Shown here piece by piece: positions 7,967 through 20,115 of a stretch of DNA of 64,000 nt. This stretch comes from Enterococcus canis NBRC 100695 (lineage in GTDB: Bacteria > Bacillota > Bacilli > Lactobacillales > Enterococcaceae): positions 310,001-374,000 of the forward strand of contig NZ_BCQJ01000002.1 in NCBI RefSeq assembly GCF_001544375.1. Reading direction: 5' to 3'. The first letter of the stretch is position 1. The number at the start of each line of letters is the position of its first letter. The notes beneath the pieces are model-generated. The model worked only from the letters and a program-made list of their open reading frames with translations, ran no database searches and had not been told where the DNA came from. A program made the position numbers and the translations under genes.

Positions 7967-8851
7967 CTACACTTTCTCTTTGACATTTTTACCTAAGATT
8001 CCGGCTGGACGGATTAGTAAAATTAAAATCAAGACACCATAAACGACAGCATCTTTGTAATCAGAGAAGCCTAGCGCCGTCGTTAAGGTTTCCAAAAGGC
8101 CAATCACAAAGCCGCCTAAGGCCGCCCCTGGGATGATTCCAATGCCCCCTAACACAGCCGCCACAAAAGATTTCAGACCCGGTACCACGCCCATCATGGG
8201 ATCAATGGAATTATAGTAAAGGCCAATCAGCATGCCACCAGCCGCCGCCAAAGCTGAACCTAAGGCAAACGTAAAGGAAATCGTCCGGTTGACATTGATC
8301 CCCATTAGCTGCGCCGCATCAGCATCCACACTTACTGCTCGCATCGCTTTTCCCATTTTTGTCTTTTGAACGATCAGTTGTAACACAATCATTAAGACTA
8401 ATGACACCGCCAAAATCAGAAGTTGAATATTGCTGATCCGTAAAAAACCAATTTGGTAATTTTGCAATTCAATCACCTGTGGAAAGGGTCTGGTGTCGGA
8501 GCTAAAGAAATAAATCATGATATTTTGTAAAAAGTACGAGACCCCAATTGCCGTGATCAACGCCGCGATACGAGTCGATTTCCGCAAAGGTCGGTAGGCC
8601 AAGAATTCAATCAAGACACCTAACAAGGCACTGCCTGCCATTGCTAAAAGCAGCGCAGGGAAGAAGCCCATTTGAAATTGATTCAATAAAAAATAGCCTA
8701 TAAAAGCACCAATCATATAAATTTCACCATGGGCAAAGTTGATTAGCTTGATAATTCCGTATACCATCGTATAGCCTAATGCCATCAAAGCATAGATACT
8801 ACCTAGAAAGAGACCGTTGATCAGTTGCTGGATAAACATTTGTGCAGCCAT
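7967..8851 (-). CDS. livH: Branched-chain amino acid permease LivH
   Basis: I choose the ATG at 8851 because GTGAGGAG lies 4-11 bases upstream. The longer in-frame reading from 8899 would start inside a hairpin. The protein of about 294 residues is polytopic and carries LivH features such as LGSIYALMALGYTMVYGIIK, INFAHGEIYMIGA and LLIRPAGILGK at the C-terminus. It is the second permease half of the liv system. A terminator-like hairpin separates it from livJ. Confidence 0.92.
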   Translation of the reverse strand: MAAQMFIQQLINGLFLGSIYALMALGYTMVYGIIKLINFAHGEIYMIGAFIGYFLLNQFQMGFFPALLLAMAGSALLGVLIEFLAYRPLRKSTRIAALITAIGVSYFLQNIMIYFFSSDTRPFPQVIELQNYQIGFLRISNIQLLILAVSLVLMIVLQLIVQKTKMGKAMRAVSVDADAAQLMGINVNRTISFTFALGSALAAAGGMLIGLYYNSIDPMMGVVPGLKSFVAAVLGGIGIIPGAALGGFVIGLLETLTTALGFSDYKDAVVYGVLILILLIRPAGILGKNVKEKV

Positions 8852-8874
8852 ATGCTCCTCACTTCCTTCGTTTG

Positions 8875-8913
8875 ATAAAAACAGAAGGGAGATGACCAAG
8901 ATATGCCATCTCC
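8875..8913 (-). terminator. Intercistronic attenuator between livJ and livH
   Basis: On the minus strand GGAGATG (8907-8913) pairs with CATCTCC (8888-8894) and is followed by TTCTGTTTTT. The stem is short, which fits partial termination and would leave more transcript of the binding protein than of the permease, a common arrangement for ABC importers. Confidence 0.6.
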
Positions 8914-8952
8914 TCTCTCATTTGATTACTAACGTTTATAAAGAGGACGTTT

Positions 8953-10131
8953 TTATGAAGGATCAACCGTTTCAGCTGAACTTTCTTCGCCATCTGTCAG
9001 ACCCAAGACCACTGCTGATTTTTCTGGATTGTGGTCTTTATCCATGGTCATAGTACCGGTGACACCTTCAAAATCTTTCAAACCTGCTAGCCCAGTAGTG
9101 ATAGCTTTTGTATCCGCAGCATTTTGATCTTCAATCGCTTGTTTGATCATGTAGACGGCGTCATAAGCCAAGGCATTAAAGGAAGAAGGCTGTTTGCCAA
9201 ATTTATCTTGGAAAGCTTTGATAAATGGTTCTACTTTGTCATTTGCAGGAGCTTTTGTTGAAAAGTGACCTGTGTAGAAAACGTTAGAGACATTTTTGGC
9301 ACCCGCTGTTTCCACCAATTTTTCGTCACCAAAGCCGTCAGCGCCGATGATTGGCTGCTCGATACCCATTTCTCGCGCTTGCTTAATGATCAGACCAGCC
9401 TCGGTATAATAGCCAGGAATATAGATGACATCAAAATCTTGGTCTTTGATTTTCGTCAGCATTGCTTGGAAATCTTTATCACCAGCAGTAAAATTCTCTT
9501 CCGCCACGATGTCACCTTGATAGGTGTCTTTGAAAGCCTTCGTCAAGCCAATAGCATAATCAGAAGAATTATCGCCTAAAATCACAGCTTTCTCAGCTTT
9601 CAAGTTTTCCTCAGCATATTTTGCCAACACGATTCCTTGGAAGCTATCCTGGAAACAAGAACGGAAAATGTATTCCTGTACGGTACCATTTTGGACCGTA
9701 ATCGCATCATCTGTCCCGGAAGGCGTCACAGCTGGTACCTGCGCTTTGGTGATATTCGGTAAAGTCGCCTTTACTGCACCACTAGTCGCTGGTCCAACGA
9801 TCGCTACAACATTTTCTTTCGTGGTCAAGTTAGCCGCCACGGAAGCAGCCTCATTATTATCTGATTTATTATCTTTCGTGATAAGCTTGACCTGTTTTCC
9901 TAAAATACCGCCATTCGCATTGATTTCATCAACCGCTAGTTCAATACCCTCTTTTTCAGCGGTACCATATGCCGCTACGGCACCTGACAATTCCATGTTC
10001 ATCCCAATATTGATGGTTTCCGCATCGCCACCAGTTCCGCTCGCACTTGAGTCACTGCCTTTAGGTGCCGGCGAACCACACGCCGTCAAGAATAGCGCAC
10101 TTGCCAACACAATCCACATTCGCTTTTTCAT
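8953..10131 (-). CDS. livJ: Branched-chain amino acid-binding lipoprotein LivJ
   Basis: The 392-residue protein starts at ATG 10131 behind AAGGGGG. The signal peptide ends in lipobox LTAC (Cys 18), so it is anchored to the outer leaflet. The mature part is a Leu/Ile/Val-binding periplasmic-type fold, with ETINIGMNMELSGAVAAYG at its start and GPATSGAVKATLP in the first lobe. It delivers leucine, isoleucine and valine to LivHM. It is the first gene of livJHMGF plus the CBS-ACT gene and is preceded by a clear promoter and a CodY-like box. Confidence 0.94.
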   Translation of the reverse strand: MKKRMWIVLASALFLTACGSPAPKGSDSSASGTGGDAETINIGMNMELSGAVAAYGTAEKEGIELAVDEINANGGILGKQVKLITKDNKSDNNEAASVAANLTTKENVVAIVGPATSGAVKATLPNITKAQVPAVTPSGTDDAITVQNGTVQEYIFRSCFQDSFQGIVLAKYAEENLKAEKAVILGDNSSDYAIGLTKAFKDTYQGDIVAEENFTAGDKDFQAMLTKIKDQDFDVIYIPGYYTEAGLIIKQAREMGIEQPIIGADGFGDEKLVETAGAKNVSNVFYTGHFSTKAPANDKVEPFIKAFQDKFGKQPSSFNALAYDAVYMIKQAIEDQNAADTKAITTGLAGLKDFEGVTGTMTMDKDHNPEKSAVVLGLTDGEESSAETVDPS

Positions 10132-10175
10132 CCAAATTCCCCCTTATTTCGTTACCAAATAGTAAGATTGTTAAA

Positions 10176-10204
10176 AATATACCGAATATCAATGGTAAAG
10201 TCAA
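10176..10204 (-). promoter_or_regulatory. Promoter of the liv operon
   Basis: On the minus strand TTGACT (10199-10204) and TATATT (10176-10181) are separated by 17 bases, about 45 bases upstream of the livJ start. Confidence 0.75.
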
Positions 10205-10206
10205 TG

Positions 10207-10221
10207 AATTTTCAGAATATT
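10207..10221 (-). promoter_or_regulatory. CodY-like box of the liv operon
   Basis: AATTTTCAGAATATT differs from the CodY consensus AATTTTCWGAAAATT at one base. It lies 2 bases upstream of the -35 element. CodY is activated by branched-chain amino acids, the substrates of this transporter, so feedback control is likely. Confidence 0.7.
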
Positions 10222-10301
10222 TCTATAATTCTTTTTATTTAGATAAATTAGATTAATAATAACCTTTTCTCATTATATTATTATCTAAAGAAGAGAGCAA
10301 C

Positions 10302-10332
10302 AAAAAAGCAGAGTCCGAATTCGGACCCTGCT
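10302..10332 (-). terminator. Terminator after the ROK kinase gene
   Basis: The minus strand forms AGCAGGGTCCGAA/TTCGGACTCTGCT followed by a T-run. The stem spans 10307-10332. Confidence 0.85.
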
Positions 10333-10348
10333 AGGAATGTCTGTTCAA

Positions 10349-11221
10349 TTATTCCCAATTACGACGAGCTTCGAAGTTAGCGACAGCTCCCACAAGATTG
10401 GCATCATTCAAATATTTACATGGGACGATTTTTGGTACAAAATCTTTTAAGTTCCGCAGTGCATTCATTTCTGCCACCCGCGCGTTGATTTCTTCAAATA
10501 GACCAGCCTTAGCCGAAACGCCACCACCAACGACGATGATTTCCGGATCTAGAGCGTACTGAATACTGAATAGGCCTTGGGCCATATAATCGTAAAACTT
10601 CGCCACTTCTTCTTGGGCGATGGTATCGCCAGCTTCTGCCCGCTCAAAGACTTCTTGGCCTTCAACAGTACCACGAGGGACATTCGTCCGGTCACAGTAG
10701 CGCCACGCCATCTGTACAGCCGTTCCCAGCTCACTAAAGGTCTTGCCTTGGTCCAAAATCATCAAACCAAATTCACCACCGTAAAGATGAGCACCTTTGG
10801 CGATTTTGCCTTGATGGAAAACCGCACCGCCAATACCAGTCCCAGCGATGACAAAAGCGACTTCTTGATGACCTTTGGCTGCGCCAAAGAAAATCTCAGC
10901 CATACCGGCACAGTTGGCATCATTTTCGATGGTTACAGGTAAACCAAAAAGTCGTTCCAATTCTGAGAAGATATTAAAATGATGGATATAAGGAATCGCG
11001 CTGATACCTTCAATCACTTGTTTCTCCACATTGACTACGCCTGGTGCGCTGATAGCAATGCCTTCGATATCAGTGACAGTAGAAACAACATCCACCATAT
11101 TTTGTTTCATTTCCGCCCACGTTGCGGGGGTCGTGAATTTTCCTTTATTCGTTAATTTTTCATCAGCCCAAACGCCATATTTTACCGCTGAGCCGCCAAA
11201 ATCAAATGTCATGATTGCCAT
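10349..11221 (-). CDS. ROK-family sugar kinase
   Basis: The 290-residue protein has the ROK ATP-binding motif TFDFGGSAVKYG at its start, the catalytic region ENDANCAG (Asp about 103), GTGIGGA and the C-terminal VVGGGVSA motif. It would phosphorylate a hexose or beta-glucoside at C6 in the cytoplasm. The CxCGxxGCxE zinc motif of glucokinase-type and NagC-type ROK proteins is missing after GGEFG. That is also true of beta-glucoside kinases as I recall them, so the substrate is open. The start ATG follows CGGAGGA. It appears to be a single-gene unit. Confidence 0.85.
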   Translation of the reverse strand: MAIMTFDFGGSAVKYGVWADEKLTNKGKFTTPATWAEMKQNMVDVVSTVTDIEGIAISAPGVVNVEKQVIEGISAIPYIHHFNIFSELERLFGLPVTIENDANCAGMAEIFFGAAKGHQEVAFVIAGTGIGGAVFHQGKIAKGAHLYGGEFGLMILDQGKTFSELGTAVQMAWRYCDRTNVPRGTVEGQEVFERAEAGDTIAQEEVAKFYDYMAQGLFSIQYALDPEIIVVGGGVSAKAGLFEEINARVAEMNALRNLKDFVPKIVPCKYLNDANLVGAVANFEARRNWE

Positions 11222-11262
11222 TGTAACATCCTCCGTTCTCTACTTCTCATTTATTTTACCGC

Positions 11263-11289
11263 AAAAAAAAAGTGCTTTCAATCGCACTT
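11263..11289 (-). terminator. Terminator after the GNAT/yidD unit
   Basis: Stem AAGTGC/GCACTT (11270-11275 with 11284-11289) is followed by seven T residues on the minus strand. It overlaps the stop codon of the acetyltransferase gene. Confidence 0.75.
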
Positions 11290-11753
11290 TACTTTTTTGG
11301 TGTTAACCATTGATTCAAAATGAGTTGATGCTTCAAACGGACACCATCTTCATAGATTGGTTCGCTATAATGATGGACGAAATAATTCTCCACACGAGCC
11401 TTCTCCTGAAAGCCGCAGCTTTTATATAAGCCCACAGCAGGACCCGTAATATCTCCCGTTTTGACCAATACTTCTGTTGGCTTAGTAATCTGCTGCTGCA
11501 ATTCCTTTAAAGTAGCTTGTACCAACTGTTTACCGATACCTTTCCCTTGAGCTGAAGGCGCCACGGCAACATTCATCAGCTCCGCCTCAGTTTCTCGCAG
11601 TTGAAAAACAACTTCGCCTAAAATTTGCTGTTCTTCTTCAAAAACCAATAGCTGACTCGTTGCTAGATAGTTACGAACCAGTGCTTCCTCTGGGTCAGCA
11701 TCCAACAAAAGCGCCCATGGTAACGGTTCAGCTGCATTTAAATAGCGAATCAT
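11289..11753 (-). CDS. GNAT-family N-acetyltransferase
   Basis: The 154-residue protein has the GNAT acetyl-CoA loop VAPSAQGKGIGKQLV at about residues 63-77, preceded by the beta strand ELMNVAV, and the late motif GLYKSCGFQEK. The substrate cannot be predicted. It follows yidD by 3 bases on the same strand, so the two form one transcript. The C-terminal extension after the GNAT core (about 40 residues ending LILNQWLTPKK) is unusual but not diagnostic. Confidence 0.85.
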   Translation of the reverse strand: MIRYLNAAEPLPWALLLDADPEEALVRNYLATSQLLVFEEEQQILGEVVFQLRETEAELMNVAVAPSAQGKGIGKQLVQATLKELQQQITKPTEVLVKTGDITGPAVGLYKSCGFQEKARVENYFVHHYSEPIYEDGVRLKHQLILNQWLTPKK

Positions 11754-11756
11754 TGC

Positions 11757-12029
11757 TTACCTCCTATGATCATAAGGCCCATGATAGGTCTCATCTGGAT
11801 TGCGTCTCAGGCTAAAGGTCAAAGGCACATAGTCAATGCCACCCTTCACGAAGGGATGACAACGCAAAATACGGGCGATCCCCATCGTCGTCCCTTTGAT
11901 ACCGCCGTGGGTCCGTACAGCATCTAACATATATTGTGAACAAGTCGGGTGGTAGCGGCAACGCCTTGGTAGTCCTGGTGAGATAAACCGTTGATAAAAC
12001 CGAACCAGACCGATAATAATTTTTCCCAT
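11757..12029 (-). CDS. yidD: Membrane protein insertion efficiency factor YidD
   Basis: The 90-residue protein has the compact YidD signature: [28 protein letters not shown] followed by [15 protein letters not shown]. Two conserved cysteines (RCRYHPTCS) are present. YidD sits at the inner membrane and helps YidC insert proteins. The ATG at 12029 is preceded by AAAGGAG at a good distance. In many bacteria yidD lies with rnpA and yidC; here it is separate and paired with an acetyltransferase gene, as in other enterococci. Confidence 0.95.
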   Translation of the reverse strand: MGKIIIGLVRFYQRFISPGLPRRCRYHPTCSQYMLDAVRTHGGIKGTTMGIARILRCHPFVKGGIDYVPLTFSLRRNPDETYHGPYDHRR

Positions 12030-12074
12030 ACTGCATGCTCCTTTGCTGACGCTATCATACCTTCTTTTGCTTGG

Positions 12075-12115
12075 AAAAACAAGAAAGGAGCGTCTCCTAA
12101 AGTGGAAACACTCCT
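12075..12115 (-). terminator. Terminator after the 3D-domain protein gene
   Basis: A 12-base-pair stem with two G-U pairs (12086-12097 with 12104-12115) and a 6-base loop is followed by TTCTTGTTTTT on the minus strand. Confidence 0.75.
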
Positions 12116-12125
12116 AACAATTGAC

Positions 12126-12779
12126 TTAGCTTAAAATAGTTACTTTAACCATCCGACGTCCCCAAGCGCTTAACTGACCTGGATCAGCAAAGTGAACGTC
12201 AATGATATTCCCTTGGATCGCGCCACCAGTATCACTAGCAATCGCTTCGCCGTAGCCTTCGACATATAAACGGGTCCCCAGTGGAATGACACTTGGATCC
12301 ACGGCAACTGCCATCGGATTTTGAGTCAAGTCTTGCCCTAACGCCGTCACAGTCCCCCCACCAATGTCACCTTCTGCGTATGAATAAGCAGTAGATTCCA
12401 TCATCATGGTTTCTCCTTGAGGTGTGCTAGTTTCCGCAGCTGCTTCAGCTTCCTCTGCTTCTTTGGCAGCCTCTTCTTTCGCAGCTTTTTCTTTGGCTGC
12501 TTTCTCTTTAGCCGCTTTTTCCTTAGCTGCTTTTTCCTTATCTGCTTTTTCTTTAGCCGCTTTTTCGGCTTTTTCCTTAGCAGCAATCTCAGCTTTGACA
12601 GCTTTGACGGCATCGCCTTCGGTAGTTAAACTGATAAGATCAGTAGATAATGACTTCGCTGCATCAGCGGTCGCAATAGTTGTTGTAATAGGTTCTTGTT
12701 CAGCTGCATATACGGGCAGGACATTGCCGATCGCAAACAGACTGGTTATCAATAAGAACGGTAGCCATTCTTTTTTCAT
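12126..12779 (-). CDS. Secreted 3D-domain cell-wall protein
   Basis: The 217-residue protein has a signal peptide (cleavage likely after VYA, residue 25), a Thr/Ser-rich stretch, a highly charged AAKEK-type repeat (residues 66-115, a probable extended helix) and a C-terminal 3D domain (about 127-217). The three conserved aspartates fall in ASDTGGAIQGNIIDVHFAD and nearby, giving the double-psi barrel of MltA and resuscitation factors. It probably cleaves or binds peptidoglycan outside the cell. No LysM or LPXTG motif is present, so the charged repeat may act as the wall-spanning or wall-binding part. The start follows TAGGAGGG. Confidence 0.85.
   Translation of the reverse strand: MKKEWLPFLLITSLFAIGNVLPVYAAEQEPITTTIATADAAKSLSTDLISLTTEGDAVKAVKAEIAAKEKAEKAAKEKADKEKAAKEKAAKEKAAKEKAAKEEAAKEAEEAEAAAETSTPQGETMMMESTAYSYAEGDIGGGTVTALGQDLTQNPMAVAVDPSVIPLGTRLYVEGYGEAIASDTGGAIQGNIIDVHFADPGQLSAWGRRMVKVTILS
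12435..12584 (-). repeat. Low-complexity 15-base coding repeat (AAKEK units)
   Basis: About ten near-identical 15-base units encode Ala/Lys/Glu pentapeptides inside the 3D-domain protein gene. The units differ mainly at third positions (gct, gcc, gca). Copy number could vary by slippage. Confidence 0.75.
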
Positions 12780-13234
12780 TGGTTGTAATTCCCTCCTAGT
12801 TTTGGTACGAGAGATATAGTACCACCGGGAACAACCATTCGGGTTACAGCGTTATTAAGGCTTATTGACACAGAAATAGAAAGCGATTTCTTAAATGAAA
12901 CTTTTGTAATATATTAGAGAGTCTTCATTTCTTTCATAAATCAATGCGCTAATTCCTTGCTACAACAGTGTTTATCATCTTTTTTTAAACGGACTAAAGA
13001 TAATGAGAAAACAAAGTGAAATACTATGTTACAACGAATGTCATAAAAAAACAGTATAAACCACTAAAAAAACGGAAAAAAACACAATATGACAAACATA
13101 TGACAATCGTGGCAGCAACTTTGCAATTTCGTAACCCTTTTCTTCACAAAAAAAGGCTCTTAATAACGGTAGTAACAGGCGTTATAATGCACTTTAGACA
13201 AATCAAAAAAAGAATATTTCACAGATTTTAAACC
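12780..13234. other. 455-base intergenic region, mostly unexplained
   Basis: This long leader precedes the 3D-protein gene. I see no supportable gene. A 71-codon reading frame on the plus strand at 13016-13231 lacks a ribosome site and is rejected. Visible items are a small hairpin at 12804-12823 (GGTAC/GTACC) near the ribosome site, and a tandem repeat ATGACA-N5-ATGACA at 13089-13105, which reads TGTCAT-N5-TGTCAT on the minus strand. Confidence 0.5.
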
Positions 13235-13271
13235 TAAAAAAAGAGACCACGAACTGAATCATGGTCTCTTT
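13235..13271 (-). terminator. Terminator of the murA-epuA unit
   Basis: Stem AAAGAGACCA/TGGTCTCTTT (13240-13249 with 13262-13271) is followed by a T-run on the minus strand. Confidence 0.85.
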
Positions 13272-13274
13272 ATG

Positions 13275-13451
13275 CTATTTCAAAAAATCTAAGATATGCT
13301 GCCAGATGCTAAAATTGAAAACATCTGTCGCTTTGCCAGAACCAATCACGCCGTAACCAATCATGGTGCCAATGATAAACAATAGCATCATTAATAAGAT
13401 GACGGAGAAGATAATGATCAATGTACGCAAAATATATCTTTTTGTACTCAT
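13275..13451 (-). CDS. epuA: EpuA-family small membrane protein
   Basis: The 58-residue protein has a basic N-terminus (STKRYILR), one strong transmembrane helix (LIIIFSVILLMMLLFIIGTMIGYGVIG) and a C-terminal segment WQHILDFLK. This matches EpuA, often mislabelled as an RNA polymerase beta subunit, which lies directly after murA in Lactobacillales. I use the ATG at 13451 behind AGGAG; a GTG 6 bases upstream would overlap that site. Its function is unknown. It was first noted beside the streptococcal nuclease gene endA. Position after murA supports a link with the cell envelope. Confidence 0.8.
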   Translation of the reverse strand: MSTKRYILRTLIIIFSVILLMMLLFIIGTMIGYGVIGSGKATDVFNFSIWQHILDFLK

Positions 13452-13459
13452 AAGCACTC

Positions 13460-14746
13460 CTATGCTGGTTGAGTGGTTGGTGCAGGCGTGCCTACACGTT
13501 CAACATTTGCACCCAAGCCTTGTAATTTCTTATGGAATTGATAATAGCCGCGATCCAAGTATTTTAGATTGCTAACGCGCGTCACACCTTCAGCCCGTAA
13601 ACCGGCTAAAATCAAGGCAGCCGCTGCACGCAAGTCAGTTGCAACAACAGGAGCTCCTTGTAGTGGTTGTCCTCCTGTGATGATGGCAACATTACCATCA
13701 ATCTTCACTTGAGCGTTCATACGACGCATTTCTTCTAAATGTTGGAAGCGATTTTCAAAAACAGTTTCCGTCACCGTGCTAGTCCCAGCTGCTACTACTT
13801 GAATAGCAGTCATTTGTGCTTGCATATCAGTTGGGAAGCCAGGATGTGGCATTGTTTTGATATCCGTTGCTTTAATAACTTTCGGTCCAACGACGCGAAC
13901 GCCATTGTCTTCTTCCGTAATGATTGCGCCCATTTCCCGTAGCTTCGAAATCAAAGGACGATTATGTTCAGAAATCGCATCTTCAATCAAGACGTCGCCT
14001 TCGGTCATTGCTGCCGCTACCATAAAGGTTCCTGCTTCAATGCGGTCTTGCACAACGGAGTGTTCAACTGCATGTAAGTGATCGACGCCTTCGATACGCA
14101 TCGTTTCAGTACCAGCACCATAGACATGAGCACCCATCTTATTCAAGATGTTTGCTAAATCAACGATTTCCGGTTCGCGAGCGACGTTTTCGATAATTGT
14201 CGTTCCTTTTGCACGAACTGCAGCCATCATGATATTTTGAGTCGCACCTACACTTGGGAAGTCCAAGTAAATACGATCTCCAATCAATTCATCTGCAGTA
14301 GCTTCGATATAGCCGTTATTTTGCGTAATTTTAGCACCTAAAGCTTGGAACCCTTTTAGATGCAAATCGATAGGACGTTTCCCAATCGCACAGCCGCCAG
14401 GCATAGCCACTTTAGCGTGACCATTACGCGCTAATAAAGGACCCATCACCACGATGGAAGCCCGCATTTGACTCACGTATTCATAAGGCGCTTCACTTTC
14501 AAGCTGACGTGAAGCATCAATTGTCATTGCGTTGTGTTCTTGATCGAATTCGACATCCACATTCAGTTGGCGAATGACCTCATTCATCGTCAATACATCA
14601 GATAAAATTGGCACATTTGTTAATTTTGTGGTGCCTTCTTCTGCCAATAAAGTAGCAGCTAAAATCGGTAAAACGGCGTTTTTAGCACCTTCAATTTTTA
14701 CAGTTCCAGTTAAACGATTACCGCCTTGGACAATAATCTCTTCCAT
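13460..14746 (-). CDS. murA: UDP-N-acetylglucosamine 1-carboxyvinyltransferase MurA
   Basis: The 428-residue enzyme transfers enolpyruvate from PEP to UDP-GlcNAc, the first committed step of peptidoglycan synthesis in the cytoplasm. The N-terminal [20 protein letters not shown] and the active-site loop [13 protein letters not shown] are intact. The Cys in GGCAIG (about residue 117) is the proton donor and fosfomycin target, so the enzyme should be fosfomycin-sensitive. Two inside-out barrel halves are of normal length. It lies downstream of the ATP synthase and DUF1146 genes, as in Bacillus, and is followed by epuA. Confidence 0.95.
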   Translation of the reverse strand: MEEIIVQGGNRLTGTVKIEGAKNAVLPILAATLLAEEGTTKLTNVPILSDVLTMNEVIRQLNVDVEFDQEHNAMTIDASRQLESEAPYEYVSQMRASIVVMGPLLARNGHAKVAMPGGCAIGKRPIDLHLKGFQALGAKITQNNGYIEATADELIGDRIYLDFPSVGATQNIMMAAVRAKGTTIIENVAREPEIVDLANILNKMGAHVYGAGTETMRIEGVDHLHAVEHSVVQDRIEAGTFMVAAAMTEGDVLIEDAISEHNRPLISKLREMGAIITEEDNGVRVVGPKVIKATDIKTMPHPGFPTDMQAQMTAIQVVAAGTSTVTETVFENRFQHLEEMRRMNAQVKIDGNVAIITGGQPLQGAPVVATDLRAAAALILAGLRAEGVTRVSNLKYLDRGYYQFHKKLQGLGANVERVGTPAPTTQPA

Positions 14747-14836
14747 TATTTTCCCCCCAAAAACCTCTAAAGAAGCGATCTTATGTACAAAATCTTTTTT
14801 ATTATAGCACCTTTAATAAAAAAATGGTACTTTTTA

Positions 14837-15070
14837 TTACAAACCACCTAGAAACAGGTTGCGGCATAATGCGATAACTTCCAAAAAGAAGCTGCTGGCC
14901 AGATACCCTAACGCGATGGAGAGCAACACAAAAAAGATCCGTACTTGAGGAACTCGGTAAGCCTTGAACGCGGTATCAGTACGTAACGACTGCAGTGACC
15001 AAAAAGCAAGATAGATAAATGCAAAGTGACTAACGATTCGAACAATCGCGTCAATACCATAAAGCTGCAA
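14837..15070 (-). CDS. DUF1146 family membrane protein (YwzB-like)
   Basis: The 77-residue protein is read from a TTG start at 15070 behind AAAGGAGGGA. A longer in-frame extension upstream has no ribosome site and overlaps the atp terminator region. It has two hydrophobic helices (AIVRIVSHFAFIYLAFWSL and FFVLLSIALGYLASSFFLEVI) joined by a basic loop. This matches the DUF1146/YwzB family found between the atp operon and murA in Firmicutes. Function is unknown. The conserved position suggests a link with ATP synthase or envelope synthesis. Confidence 0.8.
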   Translation of the reverse strand: MQLYGIDAIVRIVSHFAFIYLAFWSLQSLRTDTAFKAYRVPQVRIFFVLLSIALGYLASSFFLEVIALCRNLFLGGL

Positions 15071-15160
15071 CGAGATCCCTCCTTTTTTATTTATACACAA
15101 GAAGTATTCTACCATAAAATGAAAGAAAGAAAAAATAAGTTCTCTTTTTCTGAAAATAGT

Positions 15161-15201
15161 AAAAAAGATGACAAACAACTGCAATGTTTGTCATCTTTTT
15201 T
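15161..15201 (-). terminator. Terminator of the ATP synthase operon
   Basis: A 16-base-pair stem (15161-15176 with 15186-15201) has T-runs on both strands. It closes the atp transcript directly after the atpC stop codon. Confidence 0.88.
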
Positions 15202-15203
15202 AA

Positions 15204-15626
15204 TTAGGTATGTTTTGACACGTTGATCCGGTTGATTGCGCGGTGCAACGCAACAGTTGCCCGTTTCAATTCATCGGTATCGGCTTTTTGTTTTGCTTCT
15301 TCGATCAATTTTTCGGCGCGCATCTTGGCCCGTTCTGCCCGTGGCACATCGATATCCCGTTCACGTTCAGCACTATCGGCAACGATCGAGACAACGTTAT
15401 CTCGAACTTCCATAATACCGCCATTCACGGCGATCCAGTCTACGTGAGTATCTGCATCGGTCCGTTTTACGCGGACTTCATCAATGGCTAAGGGCACGAT
15501 GATTGGCGCATGCTTCGGTAAAATACCTAGCTCGCCATCAGTCGTTTTGGCTACAACGATTCGCGCGTGGTGATCATAAACTAATCCATCAGGAGTGACC
15601 ACATTTACGGTTAACACATCATCCAT
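15204..15626 (-). CDS. atpC: ATP synthase epsilon subunit
   Basis: The 140-residue F1 epsilon subunit has the N-terminal beta sandwich ([35 protein letters not shown]) and a C-terminal helical hairpin rich in Ala, Arg and Lys ([18 protein letters not shown]). It sits on the central stalk, couples the c-ring with gamma and can inhibit ATP hydrolysis. It is the last gene of the operon, 16 bases after atpD. Confidence 0.95.
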   Translation of the reverse strand: MDDVLTVNVVTPDGLVYDHHARIVVAKTTDGELGILPKHAPIIVPLAIDEVRVKRTDADTHVDWIAVNGGIMEVRDNVVSIVADSAERERDIDVPRAERAKMRAEKLIEEAKQKADTDELKRATVALHRAINRINVSKHT

Positions 15627-15642
15627 CGTGTCGCACCCCTTT

Positions 15643-17974
<2,332 letters not shown>

Positions 17975-17989
17975 CGTGATTCACCTCTC

Positions 17990-19549
<1,560 letters not shown>

Positions 19550-19569
19550 TCAATTCACCTCTTTGTATA

Positions 19570-20115
19570 CTATGCTTGCTTCAGTACTTCGTGGATTTTT
19601 GCCAGTTGTGTTTTCAAACTGCCATCAACCACGTGATAGTTGGCTTCTACAATGACCCCACCAATGATGGATTCGTCAACTTCTTCTGCAAGCTCTGCTT
19701 TTTCATAACCGAGACGTTGGGCAAAATTCGCCGCAATTTGTTCTTTTTGCTCTGGAGCAAGTGGAACTGCGGTGGTGACTTTCCCCAAGATAACTCCATT
19801 GAAGTCATCATAGCGTCGCTCATATTCTGCGATCATCAACGGAATGTCGTTCATCCGGTTATAGTTATAAACGACTCCGATAAAGTTGTGCACGATGCCA
19901 TCGAAGTTTTCCAACAACGGTTGGACGACGTGTGCTTTTTGATCTGGTTCTAGGCGGTTATCCGTCAAGATGCCCCCGATTTCAGGGATTTCTTGAAAGA
20001 TAGCTCGCAAGCGCATCAGTTCTTGATAGACGGGTTCCGTCTGTTGCTCTGCCTGCGCCAATTCAAACAGAGCCTTGCCATAACGCGCGCCTACTGTATA
20101 TTTATCGAGCTTCAT
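19570..20115 (-). CDS. atpH: ATP synthase delta subunit
   Basis: The 181-residue peripheral stalk protein has the N-terminal helical domain ([16 protein letters not shown]) and the C-terminal [25 protein letters not shown] motif of the OSCP/delta family. It links the top of F1 to the b subunits. Its start overlaps the end of atpF by 14 bases, implying coupled translation. Confidence 0.95.
   Translation of the reverse strand: MKLDKYTVGARYGKALFELAQAEQQTEPVYQELMRLRAIFQEIPEIGGILTDNRLEPDQKAHVVQPLLENFDGIVHNFIGVVYNYNRMNDIPLMIAEYERRYDDFNGVILGKVTTAVPLAPEQKEQIAANFAQRLGYEKAELAEEVDESIIGGVIVEANYHVVDGSLKTQLAKIHEVLKQA

Noticed and set aside
12417-12819. Plus-strand frames opposite the 3D-protein gene
   Set aside because: They are antisense reads of the Ala/Lys/Glu repeat, which stays open on the other strand because of its composition.
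12780-12900. c-di-AMP (ydaO-type) riboswitch before the 3D-protein gene
   Set aside because: Such riboswitches often precede wall hydrolases, but the conserved core segments are not found here.
13016-13231. 71-codon plus-strand reading frame
   Set aside because: It has no ribosome site, an AT-rich Lys-heavy composition and runs into a terminator.
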